Assembly (NCBI RefSeq): GCF_002234675.1 | Contig: NC_019866.2 | Coordinates: forward strand, 1,019,083 to 1,083,082 | Direction of reading: 5' to 3' | Origin: Oryzias latipes | Lineage: Eukaryota; Chordata; Actinopteri; Beloniformes; Adrianichthyidae | Length of the DNA stretch: 64,000 nt | Shown: one piece after another, positions 46,305-63,158 of the stretch | Position numbering within the stretch: position 1 is the stretch's first letter | How the letters are laid out: the number at the start of each line of letters is the position of its first letter | The notes under the pieces: generated by a model | What the model was told of the DNA's origin: nothing | Database searches by the model: none | What the model saw: only the letters and a program-made list of their open reading frames with translations | Program-made: the position numbers and the translations under genes

Positions 46305-46513
46305 GAAAGGGGGCGGGCAAAAAGGGCTGTACTCTACTCCGATTGGCTGTATCCTGGTGTCACTCGGAGTGATCTTTTCTCTGATTGGCTGTTGCCCTTA
46401 AAGCCTCGGAAGTGTCATGTTTGGACTTGCAGAACTTCGGCATTTGTCGGGCGGCGGCGGGTTGGAGCTGAATCCTCACCTTAAGGACGGGATGGCTCCC
46501 AGAAAGCACTAAA
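46305..46513 (+). promoter_or_regulatory. crlf3: crlf3 promoter, untranslated exon 1 and a tiny uORF
   Basis: A GC box (GGGGGCGGGC, 46309-46318) and two inverted CCAAT boxes (GATTGGCTG near 46341 and 46382) precede a G/C-rich stretch beginning about 46430. It ends at 46513 with a strong donor GTAAGT. Inside it, ATG at 46492 opens a six-codon uORF (MAPRKH) whose stop ends one base before the exon end. The next fitting acceptor is at 49199-49200, giving a 2.7 kb first intron. The start site is inferred. Confidence 0.5.
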
Positions 46514-48646
46514 GTAAGTTTCTTTCTAACTTTCTGGACGTTTTTCTATTGGTTTGACCTCGGCTGCGGGGGCTGATGGGAAAGTTTTGCAGCTCTGATC
46601 CGAGTTTCATTGTCTTTTTTGGACCGCATCAAGCTAGCCCTGCCGCAGCCTGAGAGAGGAACTGTCGACAGAAGTCTGCTGAAACCAGAACCCATCCAGA
46701 ACTTTGTTGGTTGATAGCTAGTCTAACATCCGGGTGTTGAAGTCCGCTCCTGGTTTGCCTACGAAACCCTGATTTTTCGTCTGTTTCTCCGCAGATTTCC
46801 GTCTATTAGCTGCTCTGTTGGCGGTTCCGGATCGCGTAGAGATAAAATCCTTTGCGCCGAACTTTCCCGAACATTTCCCCGAATGAAAATACCCGCACTC
46901 CGCCGGTTCTGTGTTCCGTTAGGCTCCTCCCGCGGAGTCTCGAACTAAAACGACCGTTTTTGGAACAAAGTTCGGTTCCAGTCGAGCTGAACGGTCTGAT
47001 CCATCCAGGAACCGGATCGATCAGAGTTTTACGTTCTGATAAAAGTTATTGATCATCGACGAGGACGGAGGCTGGCAGTGTGTGTGTGTGCGCGCGTGCG
47101 CGCTGCCAAAAACGGCTCTTTGCGGAAGTGGTGCCCGCGCGGACACATCCGCTGCGCGCGAGGACGTCTCTCTCTGTCTCTCTGTCTGTGACTCAGAACC
47201 TCTGCAGGGTTGGACGCACGTCTGACCCCAGAGGGATGACGGGGCTTCAGGGGTGAAGACGGTGCCATCTGACCTGAGCAGAGGTCAGAGGTCAGACACA
47301 GGTGAGTGGGCTGCAGGAGGAGGTGCTGTGCTCCTCCTGAGGATGCTGGAGCTCCTGCACACAAACACGCTTCCTGCAGATCGGTCAGTTTCTGTGCTAA
47401 AGGCCCTGCAGACGCCTGGAGGCTTCTCCTCAGTCATGATCCATCAGAACCTGAGTTCTGCCGACGTCCTCAGGTTCTGCTGTTCCTCATTTTCAGGTCT
47501 TCTGATCCTGCAGAAACCTTCAGAAGATGTTTGTGTTTCATTTACGTCTTTAATTTTCATGTTTCTTGTTGGTAAACTGAGCTTCAGAACCTCCTCTGGG
47601 CTTCTGTCGGGTCAGAACCTGCAGATCTTCTGGCTCTATCTCAGCCAGACTCCTTCCTGCAGGAAGAGGCTGCAGACGGCTCCGTTCACACGGTCCGGGG
47701 CGGGTTCTGCTCCATCCGCTCTGGTTTGGACTGTGTGGTTCTGGAGTGAGCGCGTGCGCTGCTGTGTGCGGCGGACGGCTGAGGCCTGTCAGCCACTTCC
47801 TGTTTAGCTATGGCGAAAGTGCGTCCGACCGCACTCTGTGTGTTTCAGAAAAGGAGCTTTGATCAGAGCCTCAGGAGCAGAACGGTCTGGTTCTCAGAAC
47901 CTCCAGGCGGTTCTGCAGACGTCAAAGCAGAAACCACGGCTGACGTTTCTGCACAGCTTCTGCCTGCGGAGACGTTGCTCTCCGACACGTTCAGGCTGGC
48001 GTGCGACGAGGAGCCCGAGGCGTGTTTCCTGCGGTTTGTTCGCTTTCAGGATGAGGAACGGTTCAATTGGCCTTTTACGGTTCTGGTGCCTCCAACGTTC
48101 AGCAGCAGCTGAACCAAACCCAGCCCTCCTTACCCCCCGAACCGGACTCTGTCCTGGGGGGGGCGGGGTTCGGGCCAGTGGGTCTGTGCTGGAGCGGTTT
48201 TCTGCTGTTACAGGAGGATGTGGCAGAGCGGCTGTTGCACCAGGAAGCGGTTTTCATGCTGCTGCACGGCTCAAACCCTCAAACGTGTAACTTTTCCTCC
48301 TCAAGCTTCATCTCTGGTTAGAAAACTCAAGACGACTTAAGACGTTCACCCACTTGAAGAGCAAACCTTTAACTGATAAATCCATCGTCACACGACACAA
48401 AATGTCCTCCATCCGTGATTCTTGAGCAGCCCGAGGTTCAGCCGGGGGTTCAAATCCCAGGCCTGACAGTCGTTTTGTTGTGGAGCGAACGCCTGGACCC
48501 TGCAGGTTCCCAAAAACCTTCCAGCAAACGTCAAAAACGTCTCTTGGTTCCATGAAGTTTTCAGATTTCTGTTTTTTCCTCCTGACATAGACTGTAAAAA
48601 ATAAAAACCCCAAAAGTTCAATTCATGGTTTTGATAAATAGAAGTT

Positions 48647-49100
48647 GTGTCTGAATTCCTTCCCTATTCACACTATATAGTACACTGTATAGTGTACTAT
48701 ATATAACTATATAGTGAGCTATATAGAGCGTTTGTCATTTTGTTGTCCAAAATCCAGAGCCCTAGAAATTTCCCAGAAGTCTCTGCGAGAAGCCAGTGTA
48801 CATGGATGCTCACCAGATTGGTGAATATAGACCACAATGCATTGCTGCTGAACATCTTTTGCCAAAATTTTTGATTTAAATGTATTTTTTAAATAAACCA
48901 AGGTTTTTGTCTTCAGAAGACAGTGGACTCATGAATAATCGTCACAAAACGCTCGTATTAATCAGATTTTAACTTTGTGAAATCCATGACGTCACATCCG
49001 CCGTTTAAAAAAACAAAAGTAGTGAGCGTGGCGTCTGAACTGCTTTTAGAATTTAGGGCCTCCATAGTTTTTTTAGTAGTTAGGGTGGGAATTCAGACAC
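48647..49100. mobile_element. 454-bp inverted-repeat element (MITE-like)
   Basis: The element begins GTGTCTGAATTCCTTCCCTA and ends TAGGGTGGGAATTCAGACAC, inverted repeats of about 20 bp with two mismatches. Just inside the left end is a palindromic CACTATATAGTACACT block, seen in many fish repeats of this type. It encodes no protein. A clear target duplication was not found. It lies in crlf3 intron 1, just 100 bp before coding exon 1. Confidence 0.75.
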
Positions 49101-49211
49101 ACGTGTGAATCAAATGGAACCATTTTTGAATCTTCATGGATCTGCAGGCGGGGGACCTCCTCCCCCCGCTCCGCTCAGTGAACCTCCTTCTGTGCTTCAG
49201 GAGGGGGGAGG

Positions 49212-52200
49212 ATGTCGATGGAGGTGGACCTGCTGCTGCAGGAGGCCAAGGAGAGCATCGAAGCGGCCCAGAACTACCGCAGCGAGCTCCAGCAGCGCCT
49301 GCATGGCCTGAACCAGGCCCGCAAACAGGTACTCCGCCCCCCCACGGGGGCCTGTGTCCTCTCTGCCCGTCCCATCTGCCCCCCCCCGCCTCCGTTTCCA
49401 GCTGCTCCCAGTAAACATTGGGGCTATTTCCTGTTTGTCTGGAGCGACAGCGAACCGACAGGCAGGCGGATCAGAACCGAGAGCTGAGGTCATGGAAACG
49501 CCTCCTGCAGATGTCCCAAAGGAGGAGGAGGAGGAGGTGCTGCCTCATCCAGAGCAGCTCCTCCAGTTCTGGTTCTGATGAAGAGCCGGGCCTGAATCCC
49601 ACGTCCAGGAACCAGCCGTCCGTCACGAAACCGTGTCAGAGGATGACGACACATGACGTCACTTCCTGCTTCCTGGTGGCGCTCTTCACTGTCAGCTGAT
49701 ACGAAGCTTTAAAAATAGACCAGAGGAAGGCGATGATAACGTGGGTGACAGCCGGCGCCCGTGTGGGTGGAGCCTCTGCTTCTTCTGTGAGAACTTCACC
49801 TCCTCCATCCTCAGCTTCTGATTGGACCGTCAGAACTGCTTCCTGCTACTTCCTTATTCAACTTTATTATTGTTATGGATCATCTTTTTCTCCTGATGAC
49901 CGTCGGGACCAAACTTTTGAAAAATCAGAAAACAGGTTGTGCACGCTGCCCTCCCGGTCCACTCCCCCTCCCCCTCCCCCGATGGGAGATCCAGGAAGTG
50001 CGGCGCTCTGCCAGGATGGAGCAGACGTGTGTTGGAGGAGCAGACAATGCTATCTCTGCAGCATCTGCTCCATGCTCCCAAAACATCCCGGCCGGGCTCG
50101 GACCCTCTCCTCCCGCGTATTTTATTCCTGGACGGGATCCGCCGTCGCTCTGAGACGACTGCGGCTGTCAGTCACCTCCACTTCCTCCCCGCTCTCAGAG
50201 GGTGACGGAGGAACTGAAACATGCTCTCTGCTGGGGGGGAGAAGCAGAAGTCTTCCTGCTTGACGTGAGCAGCTCCGCCATGTTGGGGTGTTAAAACCAG
50301 GACTGAAAAAAGCCTCTCTGGTCTGGTTTTAGGCTCCGCCCACCCCCCCCCGTCTTCATGGACCTGAGAAGTTTAGTTTCTCCTCGTTCCAGCAGGAAAC
50401 ATTTTAGAGCAAACTGCAACGTTTTCAGCCATTGGTGTGTGTTTGATCTGATGTGGTGTGCTTCCCCGTGGGCTGCAGGTGCGGGGCAGCTCGGGTCAGG
50501 CCCGGGACGCCCTCCGGAGGCACTTCGCTGAGCTGCAGGCGGCGGCGACGCGGCTGCTGGCGGAGCGGCTCGGCGCCCTGCTGGATGAGGTGAACGCCAT
50601 CGAGGCGGACAGCATCAAGCCCCTGGACGACTGCCAGAGCCTCATCGAGCACGGCGTGGGCCAGGCCGACGAGCTGCTCCGAGAAGGTGGGGGTTCATAA
50701 CGGCTGCGGCCCCGCCCACTTTGCTGCGGGTTCAAACAAACGTGCTGTGACCTCCGCAGGGGAGGCGGCTCTGCGCACCGGCCTGGACGAGAAAGAGGAC
50801 AAGCTGGGCAGCTTCACCAAGAAGGCCATGCACATCCAGCTGGACAGGTGGGGGCGCCGTCAGGCCGCCACGGGCGGAGGGGGGGCTCGCCGTTTCCCTA
50901 AACCTGTCTGTGTGTCCTGCAGCCTGCCCGAGGTCCCGGCGCTGGTGGACGTGCCGTGTGTTTCCGCCCAGCTGGACGACTCCCTGCTGAACCTCCTGAA
51001 GGAGCGGGTGACCCGCCACGGCGCCGTCTCCTCCCACCCCCCTGTCCAGATCGAGGAGCTGCAGGAGAGGCCGGGCGGCATCCTGGTGCGCTGGTGTAAG
51101 GTAACCGAACAGCTGTGGGGGTCTGGAGAGGAGGCACGGGGGGCTTCACGGTCAGGAACCTGTGGTTTGGGGTTCTCAGGTGGACGAGGACTTCGCAGCG
51201 GCGGAGTTCCGGCTGCAGTACCGGCGCTCAGGCGGGGGCGGGGGCCAATACGAGGAGGCCTTCAGCGGTCGGGACTCTGAGTTCCTGGTGCTCCAGCTGG
51301 ACCCCCACACGGACTACCTGTTCCGGGTCTGCGCCCGCGGGGAGGGCCGTACCGAGTGGAGCCCCTGGAGCATCCCGCAGACCGGCTACACCACGCTGGC
51401 GCCGCACGGTACGTGGACGCCGCCCCGCCCCCGCGGGAGCTCACAGAGGTGCTTAACCCTCCGCTGCTTCCCCAGAGTGGCGTTCAGGGACAGACGGTTA
51501 CATCCTGAGCAGCAGGAAGAACATCGCTCTGCGCAACGACTCCGCCCACAGCCGCTGCCCCGTCCTCTACTCCAGCGCCCCCACCTACTACTGCGGACAG
51601 ACACTCTCCTTCAGGTACGCCCGCCGCGCGTCCGCGTGCTTTGGCTGGACCGCACCTGCAGCTCTGGTCTGTTTGCAGGATCATGACGGCGGGCCAGGTG
51701 GACGGGCGGGACAGTGTGGGCGTGTCCATCGACAGTAAGGAGGAGGAGTCGTTCCAGAGGGAGGGGGCCGTCTGCATCTCCACCAACGGTGAGGAGCTTC
51801 AGCTGGACCGTTAGCGTCTTCATCAAAGGATGAGGAAGACGGGGGAACCGGACTGGAAGGTTCTGAGAGGTTCTGCTCGGGACCTTCACCGTCATTTCTG
51901 TCGGAAGCAGTTCCCCTGCTCTCTCTCTTTTACCTGACATGTGATGTGGAAGGAGCGGTTGTCATGACGACCAGTTGAGGGCACAGTGACCCCCCCCTCT
52001 CCTTCAGTCCAACTTTCTGTTGTCCTTTCAGGGGCGGTTTTTGTGAACGGCAAAGAGATGACCAACCAGCTGCCCGCCATCACCGTGGGCTCCGCCGTCA
52101 CCTTCGACATGGAGGTGGTGTCCCTGCTCCCCCTCAGCAACAACAACCTGAGCGACGGGGGCAACTTCAAGCTGAGGGTCACCATCGGCTCGGGGAACCG

Positions 52201-52297
52201 CGAGGTGGTCTTCGACTGGCTGGTGGACCAGCCCACGGACTGCTTCTTCTTCGGCTGCTCCTTCGTCCACTCCGGATGGAAGGTTCTGGTGTTTTAG
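49212..52297 (+). CDS. crlf3: Cytokine receptor-like factor 3, complete
   Basis: CRLF3 is a conserved cytoplasmic protein with a coiled-coil start, a fibronectin type III domain and a SPRY-like end, linked to microtubules, platelet production and, in insects, an erythropoietin-like receptor role (known). Exons: 49201-49328 (ATG 49212), 50479-50686, 50760-50847, 50923-51100, 51180-51408, 51476-51614, 51679-51788, 52032-52297; phases fit and give 444 residues (human 442). The start MSMEVDLLLQEAKESIEAAQ matches the human protein from its ME onward. The FNIII part ends in the cytokine-receptor WSXWS-like box as TEWSPWS. The last exons carry ISTNGAVFVNGKEMTNQLP and the end FVHSGWKVLVF, almost identical to human. 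Introns are short apart from the first two. Confidence 0.95.
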
Positions 52298-53341
52298 TGG
52301 ACCCTCCGTTTCCGCGGATCATCTGTGTTCCCCGCCTGGATTTGTTCTTGTGAGGTCGCCCGACCTTTGGTTCCGAAGAAAGCCGACCTCCTCTGCGTAC
52401 AGCGGCAGGTTCTGCTGCTCCGGACCTCCTGAGCCACAAACAGCCCCGAGATGAAACTGTGAAGATCCGGATGAGTTCTGATGAGCCCCGTTCTGGGAGG
52501 GAGGAGTCCGACCTCAGCCGTTCTCCGACGAGGAAGCTGGACTCAGCAGAATCTACAAATCACTTTACCTCAAAGAAAGACACAAACACCTGAATGATAT
52601 GCAGCCTAAAGGGTCCAAGAAAACATTTCCTCTTCAAAAGAAACGTTGATTTTCCTCTTGAACATTAATCCAGGTTTGTTACGATCAGATGAACGGCTTC
52701 CTCTCATTTCCTGTGTGGAACTTCAGCTCCAGCCTGCAGCTGGGCGAACCACTGGTGCACAGCGGTGAAGTTCAACCTTTTTTTTTACTCCGACCCATAA
52801 AGTTTGTGCTGCAGAGAAATACCTTTCCTCTCCTTTGTACGTCAGTGTCTGTAGTCCTGCTGCGTCTGGAGAGAACTTAGTCCTTTAGGGTCGGATCTGA
52901 AGAACTTCATCAAACGGATCCAATCTGAGGTTCTGCAGCGACAATCCTGAACGTCACGGATCAGCTGGGAGAAGCAGAAAAGGAATCAGTCAGTGAAGTG
53001 ATTTTCTTGACCCCCCCCATCATCCTCCACAGTTGAAATAAACGTGCTTTTTCCATTTTTAATGAAAGTATTTGACCCCCCGAGTCCTGAAAAAGTGTCT
53101 AAAGGGTCATGTGTCATGTAAGGTCCGCTCTCATTGAAAGGGTGATGAAGAGCATCTGAGTGGCGACCTGAGCCCCCCGAACATCTGCTGTCCTCCAACC
53201 TCACCTCTGAGCAGGACAGACTGAAACCGGTTCCTCTGATGGTACAAATGTTCTGGATCCAGGAGACCGGACCGCTCCAGAGCTGGGGATTCAGCCAGCA
53301 CACTGATGAGTGTTACTGTCACCAACATGTTGTTCAATAAA
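52298..53341 (+). terminator. crlf3: crlf3 3' UTR with two poly(A) signals
   Basis: No coding sequence follows the stop. AATAAA occurs at 53037-53042 and 53336-53341, and the second is followed by a T/G-rich stretch suited to cleavage. The 3' UTR would then be about 0.75 or 1.05 kb. Confidence 0.55.
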
Positions 53342-54333
53342 GTTTTTCTGATCTGTGATTCTTTGCAGGGTTTTTATTTTTATTGTTTTTACATTCACTG
53401 AATTATTTTCCAAAATTCTCCTGAAACATGAATTCCCTTCTGAACTTCTGTGTTCATACGTGTTCGCGCATCTGGCTTCAAAGTAATTTTGTAATTATTT
53501 TAAGATTTTTAACAAAATAGAATTCCCAAAAGCATCTTCAGCTAGAATAGAATAAAGCACGAGTTTACCATCAATGAGGGATTTTGTTGAACTAATGTCC
53601 ATCTATAGGCACCACCCCCCCCAAAAAAAGTTATATACGCTCGTGTATTCAGACGTTTTATTTTGAAAACCGGAAACCTTTGAGCGCCTGCGCAGCTTCG
53701 AGTGCAGTTCCGTTTAGGTCCACTAGATGACACAAAATCTTGGCTTTTCGGTTGTTAACCCTTATGTGGTGTTCGGGTCTGTGGGACCCGTTTTCATTTT
53801 TTATCAAAAGAAAAATGATACAATTAATAAATTTTTCAAACTCAGACTCACTGGCCTTGGCTCATTTTCTGTGAAGAACATATATCAGAATACATTTTTA
53901 ATGACCACACACCGTATACCCCCCCCAACACATTTCTATTACATATAAGATGTTCGGGTCCACTGGACCCGGGGCTAATAGAAGTGTGGAAATTGATGTT
54001 TTATGTACCTACACTCTGTCCTCCACCTGTCTGGGCCTGCTGTGTGTGTGTGTGTGTGTGTGTGACCACTGAGAAAGAGAGAGAGAGAGAGGCAGAGAGA
54101 GAAGTTTCACTGTAAATGTGAGTTCTGTTTCTGCACCTGCGGTTCCCGCGCAAGGTTGCAACATTGTTAGAATAATTCAAAAATCAACTCTGTTTGCTCT
54201 CGTTCTCCCGCACATTTGACATTTGACTTTCTTGCGTGAATCTTTAATATCTCGCTCTTTATCTGCTACAAATTGGAGGCGGGACACGTTAAATATAGCT
54301 TTGCCAGTGTGGTTTCTTATCACAACTGATCAA

Positions 54334-54492
54334 AATGGCCAAAAGACTTTCTGCGCAGATGGAATTGATTTTAGAAGAGAGAGACGTTTTTGATGATGAT
54401 GTAGAGGGAGACGATTCAGAAGAGGTTTCAGAATTAGAGGATCACATTTCTGAAAATTCAGAGTCTGACAGTGACTCTGAAGAAGATGATTA
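54334..54492 (+). pseudogene. Remnant N-terminus of a piggyBac transposase (52 codons)
   Basis: ATG at 54334 opens a frame MAKRLSAQMELILEERDVFD followed by an acidic, Ser/Asp-rich run to TAG at 54490-54492. An acidic, low-complexity N-terminus is typical of piggyBac transposases. Past the inserted SINE the frame would continue as EHQPVPKRSHQHP and then fade; no catalytic core follows. It is a leftover of the deleted transposase gene, not a host gene. Confidence 0.7.
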
Positions 54493-54773
54493 GATTGGGG
54501 CGGCCGTGGAGCAGCGGTCGGGTGGTTGGCCCATGATCGTAAGATTGCAGGTTCAATTCCCGCCTTGCACGCCCATGAGTCGAAGTGTCCTTGGGCAAGA
54601 CACTGATCCCCACCTTGCCTCTGGTGGTAGGCGGGCGCCTGTGTTTGGCAGCGGAGCCGCCACCAGTGTCTGAATGTGTGTGTGAATGTGTGTGTGACTG
54701 TAAAGGGCTTTGTCCTTGTAGGAAGAAAGGCGCTATATAAGTATACGCCATTTACCATTTACTATTTAGATTG
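54490..54773 (+). mobile_element. tRNA-derived SINE nested in the piggyBac element
   Basis: The SINE is 54498-54765 with a perfect 8-bp duplication TTAGATTG at 54490-54497 and 54766-54773. A-box-like GTGGAGCAGCGG (near 54506) and B box GGTTCAATTCC (near 54550) mark the polymerase III promoter. Next come the shared middle TGTCCTTGGGCAAGACACTG, a (TGTG)n part, GGCGCTATATAAGTATACGC and a CATTTACCATTTA tail. It splits the stop region of the transposase remnant, so it inserted after the piggyBac copy. Confidence 0.88.
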
Positions 54774-55287
54774 AGCATCAGCCAGTTCCAAAACGAAGCC
54801 ATCAGCACCCAGCCACAGGACCAGGCCGTCAGCAGCCAGGACCATGTGTTGTACAGGCTAGTGGCTAGAAGGCCATGTGTTCAATGGGGCTGATGTGTCT
54901 GTGTGTGTCTAGACTAATAGGTTTACTCTATGTGTTCAGCTTGTGTTGTGCACCTGAATGGGTTCAGTTTCTGTGTTCAAATAAATAAAAGTCAGTAGTT
55001 TTGAAAACCATTGCTTCACTTCAAAATTTGTTTCCACTCATAACTTGATTTTAATTGATTTTCTTTATCACGTTTTAAATAATGAGTTATGAATGTGATC
55101 TAACAAAGGTAAAGGGCAAATATTAACCAAATATACTGATTGTAATTGGATGAGGTAAACATCTGTCGAGTATTTTAACATCAAAGTGTTTGATTGTGAG
55201 GCATTAAAAACCACAACATGCAACGGGTCCACCAGACCCACGAACACTGGCTGAGTAACAACAATATGAACACCACACAAGGGTTAA

Positions 55288-56580
55288 TGCATTTTTTATA
55301 TACATTTCGGAGCTGAAAATAATTTGGATCAACTTTAATGAGGAAAAAAAGGGAAAAACTTGTTTAAAGGTTAAATGTGGACAGAGCTTCAGCTCCAGAG
55401 ACGACAAACACAGACCAAAGTAATATGAACCCTTTCCTCACTGAAACTGTTTTTTTTTTAACAGCAACTGAAAATCAGAGCTGCCCCAGCAGTTAAACTG
55501 CCTTCATAAAAAACAACACACCGACGTGACGAGTTGTGTAAACCAGGCAGCTTTATGGAAGTTTCAGTCCCTCAGTCCAAAATCCCACCGTCAGAGGTAC
55601 AGCAAACGCATCACGATTTGTTTTTTAGGCACAAACTATGGGGAGAGTTTAAGAATCAGCATTTGGAATCAGAAAAAAATACTTTTAATCACACCAAACA
55701 TTTTAAATTACATATTTTCTAAGAAATGAATGGAAAAAACTTGGACCCACAAAGCACCGAGAGGTTCTGGACTGGAAAGAAAATGCCCAGAAAATGTGAC
55801 ATTGGCTTTTAACGGAAACCTGACATGACGACCAACACAGTTCCTCTGGTTTTGAATCTCTGCTGAAGCCCCGCCCTCCTGCCATGGCTCCTCCCTTTGC
55901 GTGCAAAACAATAGAAGACGAGGTTGTGTGAGAGCGGCCCGTCGCCGCCCCCCACATGCAGCACCAAACTCCAAATTCTTCCATCTTAAACTGGAGAGAA
56001 CAGACAACGAGACTCAGAACATCTACAAATCTCTCCCATTTGGTTTCAGGGTCGTTTCTGAATGATGATGATGATGAAGATCTGCTGCTCCTCAGATCCA
56101 CTGCAGGCTGACCCAAAGGAGGAGAACCGTGGAGCAGTGCAGCATCCTACTGACTCACATTCAAGCAACTTCCAGGTTAGACTGCAACCAGCACCTTAAA
56201 CCCAGTTCAGTCCAGTTTACCGTGTCAGTGTTGTGTTTAAGGACCCACCTTCCAGTCAGGTTTCAGAGAGCTTCTGGGACCAAGTAGGTCCCTTCAAGTG
56301 TGTCTGAGGAACAAAGCTGCGGCTCAGCGGAGCACTACGAAGCCCCGCTGAGCCCGGCGACGCTCTGGAGTTCTGACATACGGATCTCAGGTGTGGAGAT
56401 GTCAAAGATCAGCACCAAACCAAAAACGTTGGACAAAAGTAGCAAATATCCTGAAGGTAGAGAAGTGTGGCGAGCTCCATCTGTGATCCGGTTGGAGTGT
56501 TGCTGGTGTTTTCTGGAGGTGAAAGGCACTTTCTGCCCAAAGGATTTTTCTACCACAAAACTTTTTTCCAATATTCAAAG
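55288..56580. other. Intergenic between crlf3 and suz12, no gene seen
   Basis: Frames on both strands are short and without family features. Part of it may be suz12 3' UTR. No clear minus-strand AATAAA was found; a weaker ATTAAA (TTTAAT on +) occurs near 55684. Confidence 0.4.
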
Positions 56581-56799
56581 TTTTCACGTCTCAAAGAAAA
56601 ACAACCGAACCTGAAGTCTCTTGGTTTCGGTAGAACCGGGACTCCGATCCCTCAGACTGAAAGTTTGTGGATCTGAAGATGCTAGATGAGGCACCTGGAT
56701 GAGGGGCGGAGCCTGGCCGAGGCTCACCCGTCTGTGCTTCGGCGAGGAAGACTTCAGACGCAGCAGCATCCTGGGGTGAAGCCCGAGCAGAGGAGCACC

Positions 56800-57014
56800 C
56801 ATGTTTGCAGCACCACCCAAACCTCCACCCCCCGAAATATGTACAAGTCCCGCCCCCTTTTTACAGTTGGATTCGGTGACCGTAAGATAGCAGAGGTCGT
56901 TGATGGCACAGAGTCCACGGATGAAGACCAGGGTGACGAAGACCACGATGATGAAGACCAGCACCGCGTTCCCGACATTCCAGGCGTCGGGATTCCGGAA
57001 AGACTCAAACACAC
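56800..57014 (-). CDS. Unassigned exon candidate encoding one membrane helix
   Basis: I do not recognise this protein. On the minus strand an acceptor (CACTGGCAG, ending at 57015) is followed by an open frame reading VFESFRNPDAWNVGNAVLVF, then IIVVFVTLVFIRGLCAINDL, CYLTVTESN. It is a clear hydrophobic helix of about 20 residues with a basic end, and its codons are strongly G/C-ending (GTC, TTC, ATC, CTG), unlike the intergenic flanks. The open frame runs on to 56584 but turns low-complexity after about residue 55, so the real exon end is unknown. It lies 53 bp past the suz12 stop. It could be the last exon of a small membrane protein whose first exon lies upstream on the minus strand, an alternative suz12 3' exon (there is a GTGAGT donor at 57071-57066), or chance. 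Confidence 0.35.
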
Positions 57015-57067
57015 CTGCCAGTGAGCGATTTCTCTTTCACTGGTTTTGAGGTTCTGTGATCCAAGAC

Positions 57068-63158
<6,091 letters not shown>

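Larger units (their letters stand above)
53755..55287. mobile_element. piggyBac-type DNA transposon, internally deleted, in TTAA
   Basis: TTAA at 53755-53758 and 55284-55287 flanks an element of 1525 bp. It begins CCCTTATGTGGTGTTC and ends GAACACCACACAAGGG, a 16-bp inverted repeat with one mismatch. TTAA targets with CCCT/AGGG ends are diagnostic of piggyBac. Subterminal GGGTCTGTGGGACCCG and GGGTCCACTGGACCCG palindromes lie inside the left end. It keeps a first-exon-like ORF but no DDD catalytic domain, so it cannot move alone. Excluding the inserted SINE, the original copy was about 1.25 kb. It lies between the convergent crlf3 and suz12 genes. Confidence 0.92.
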
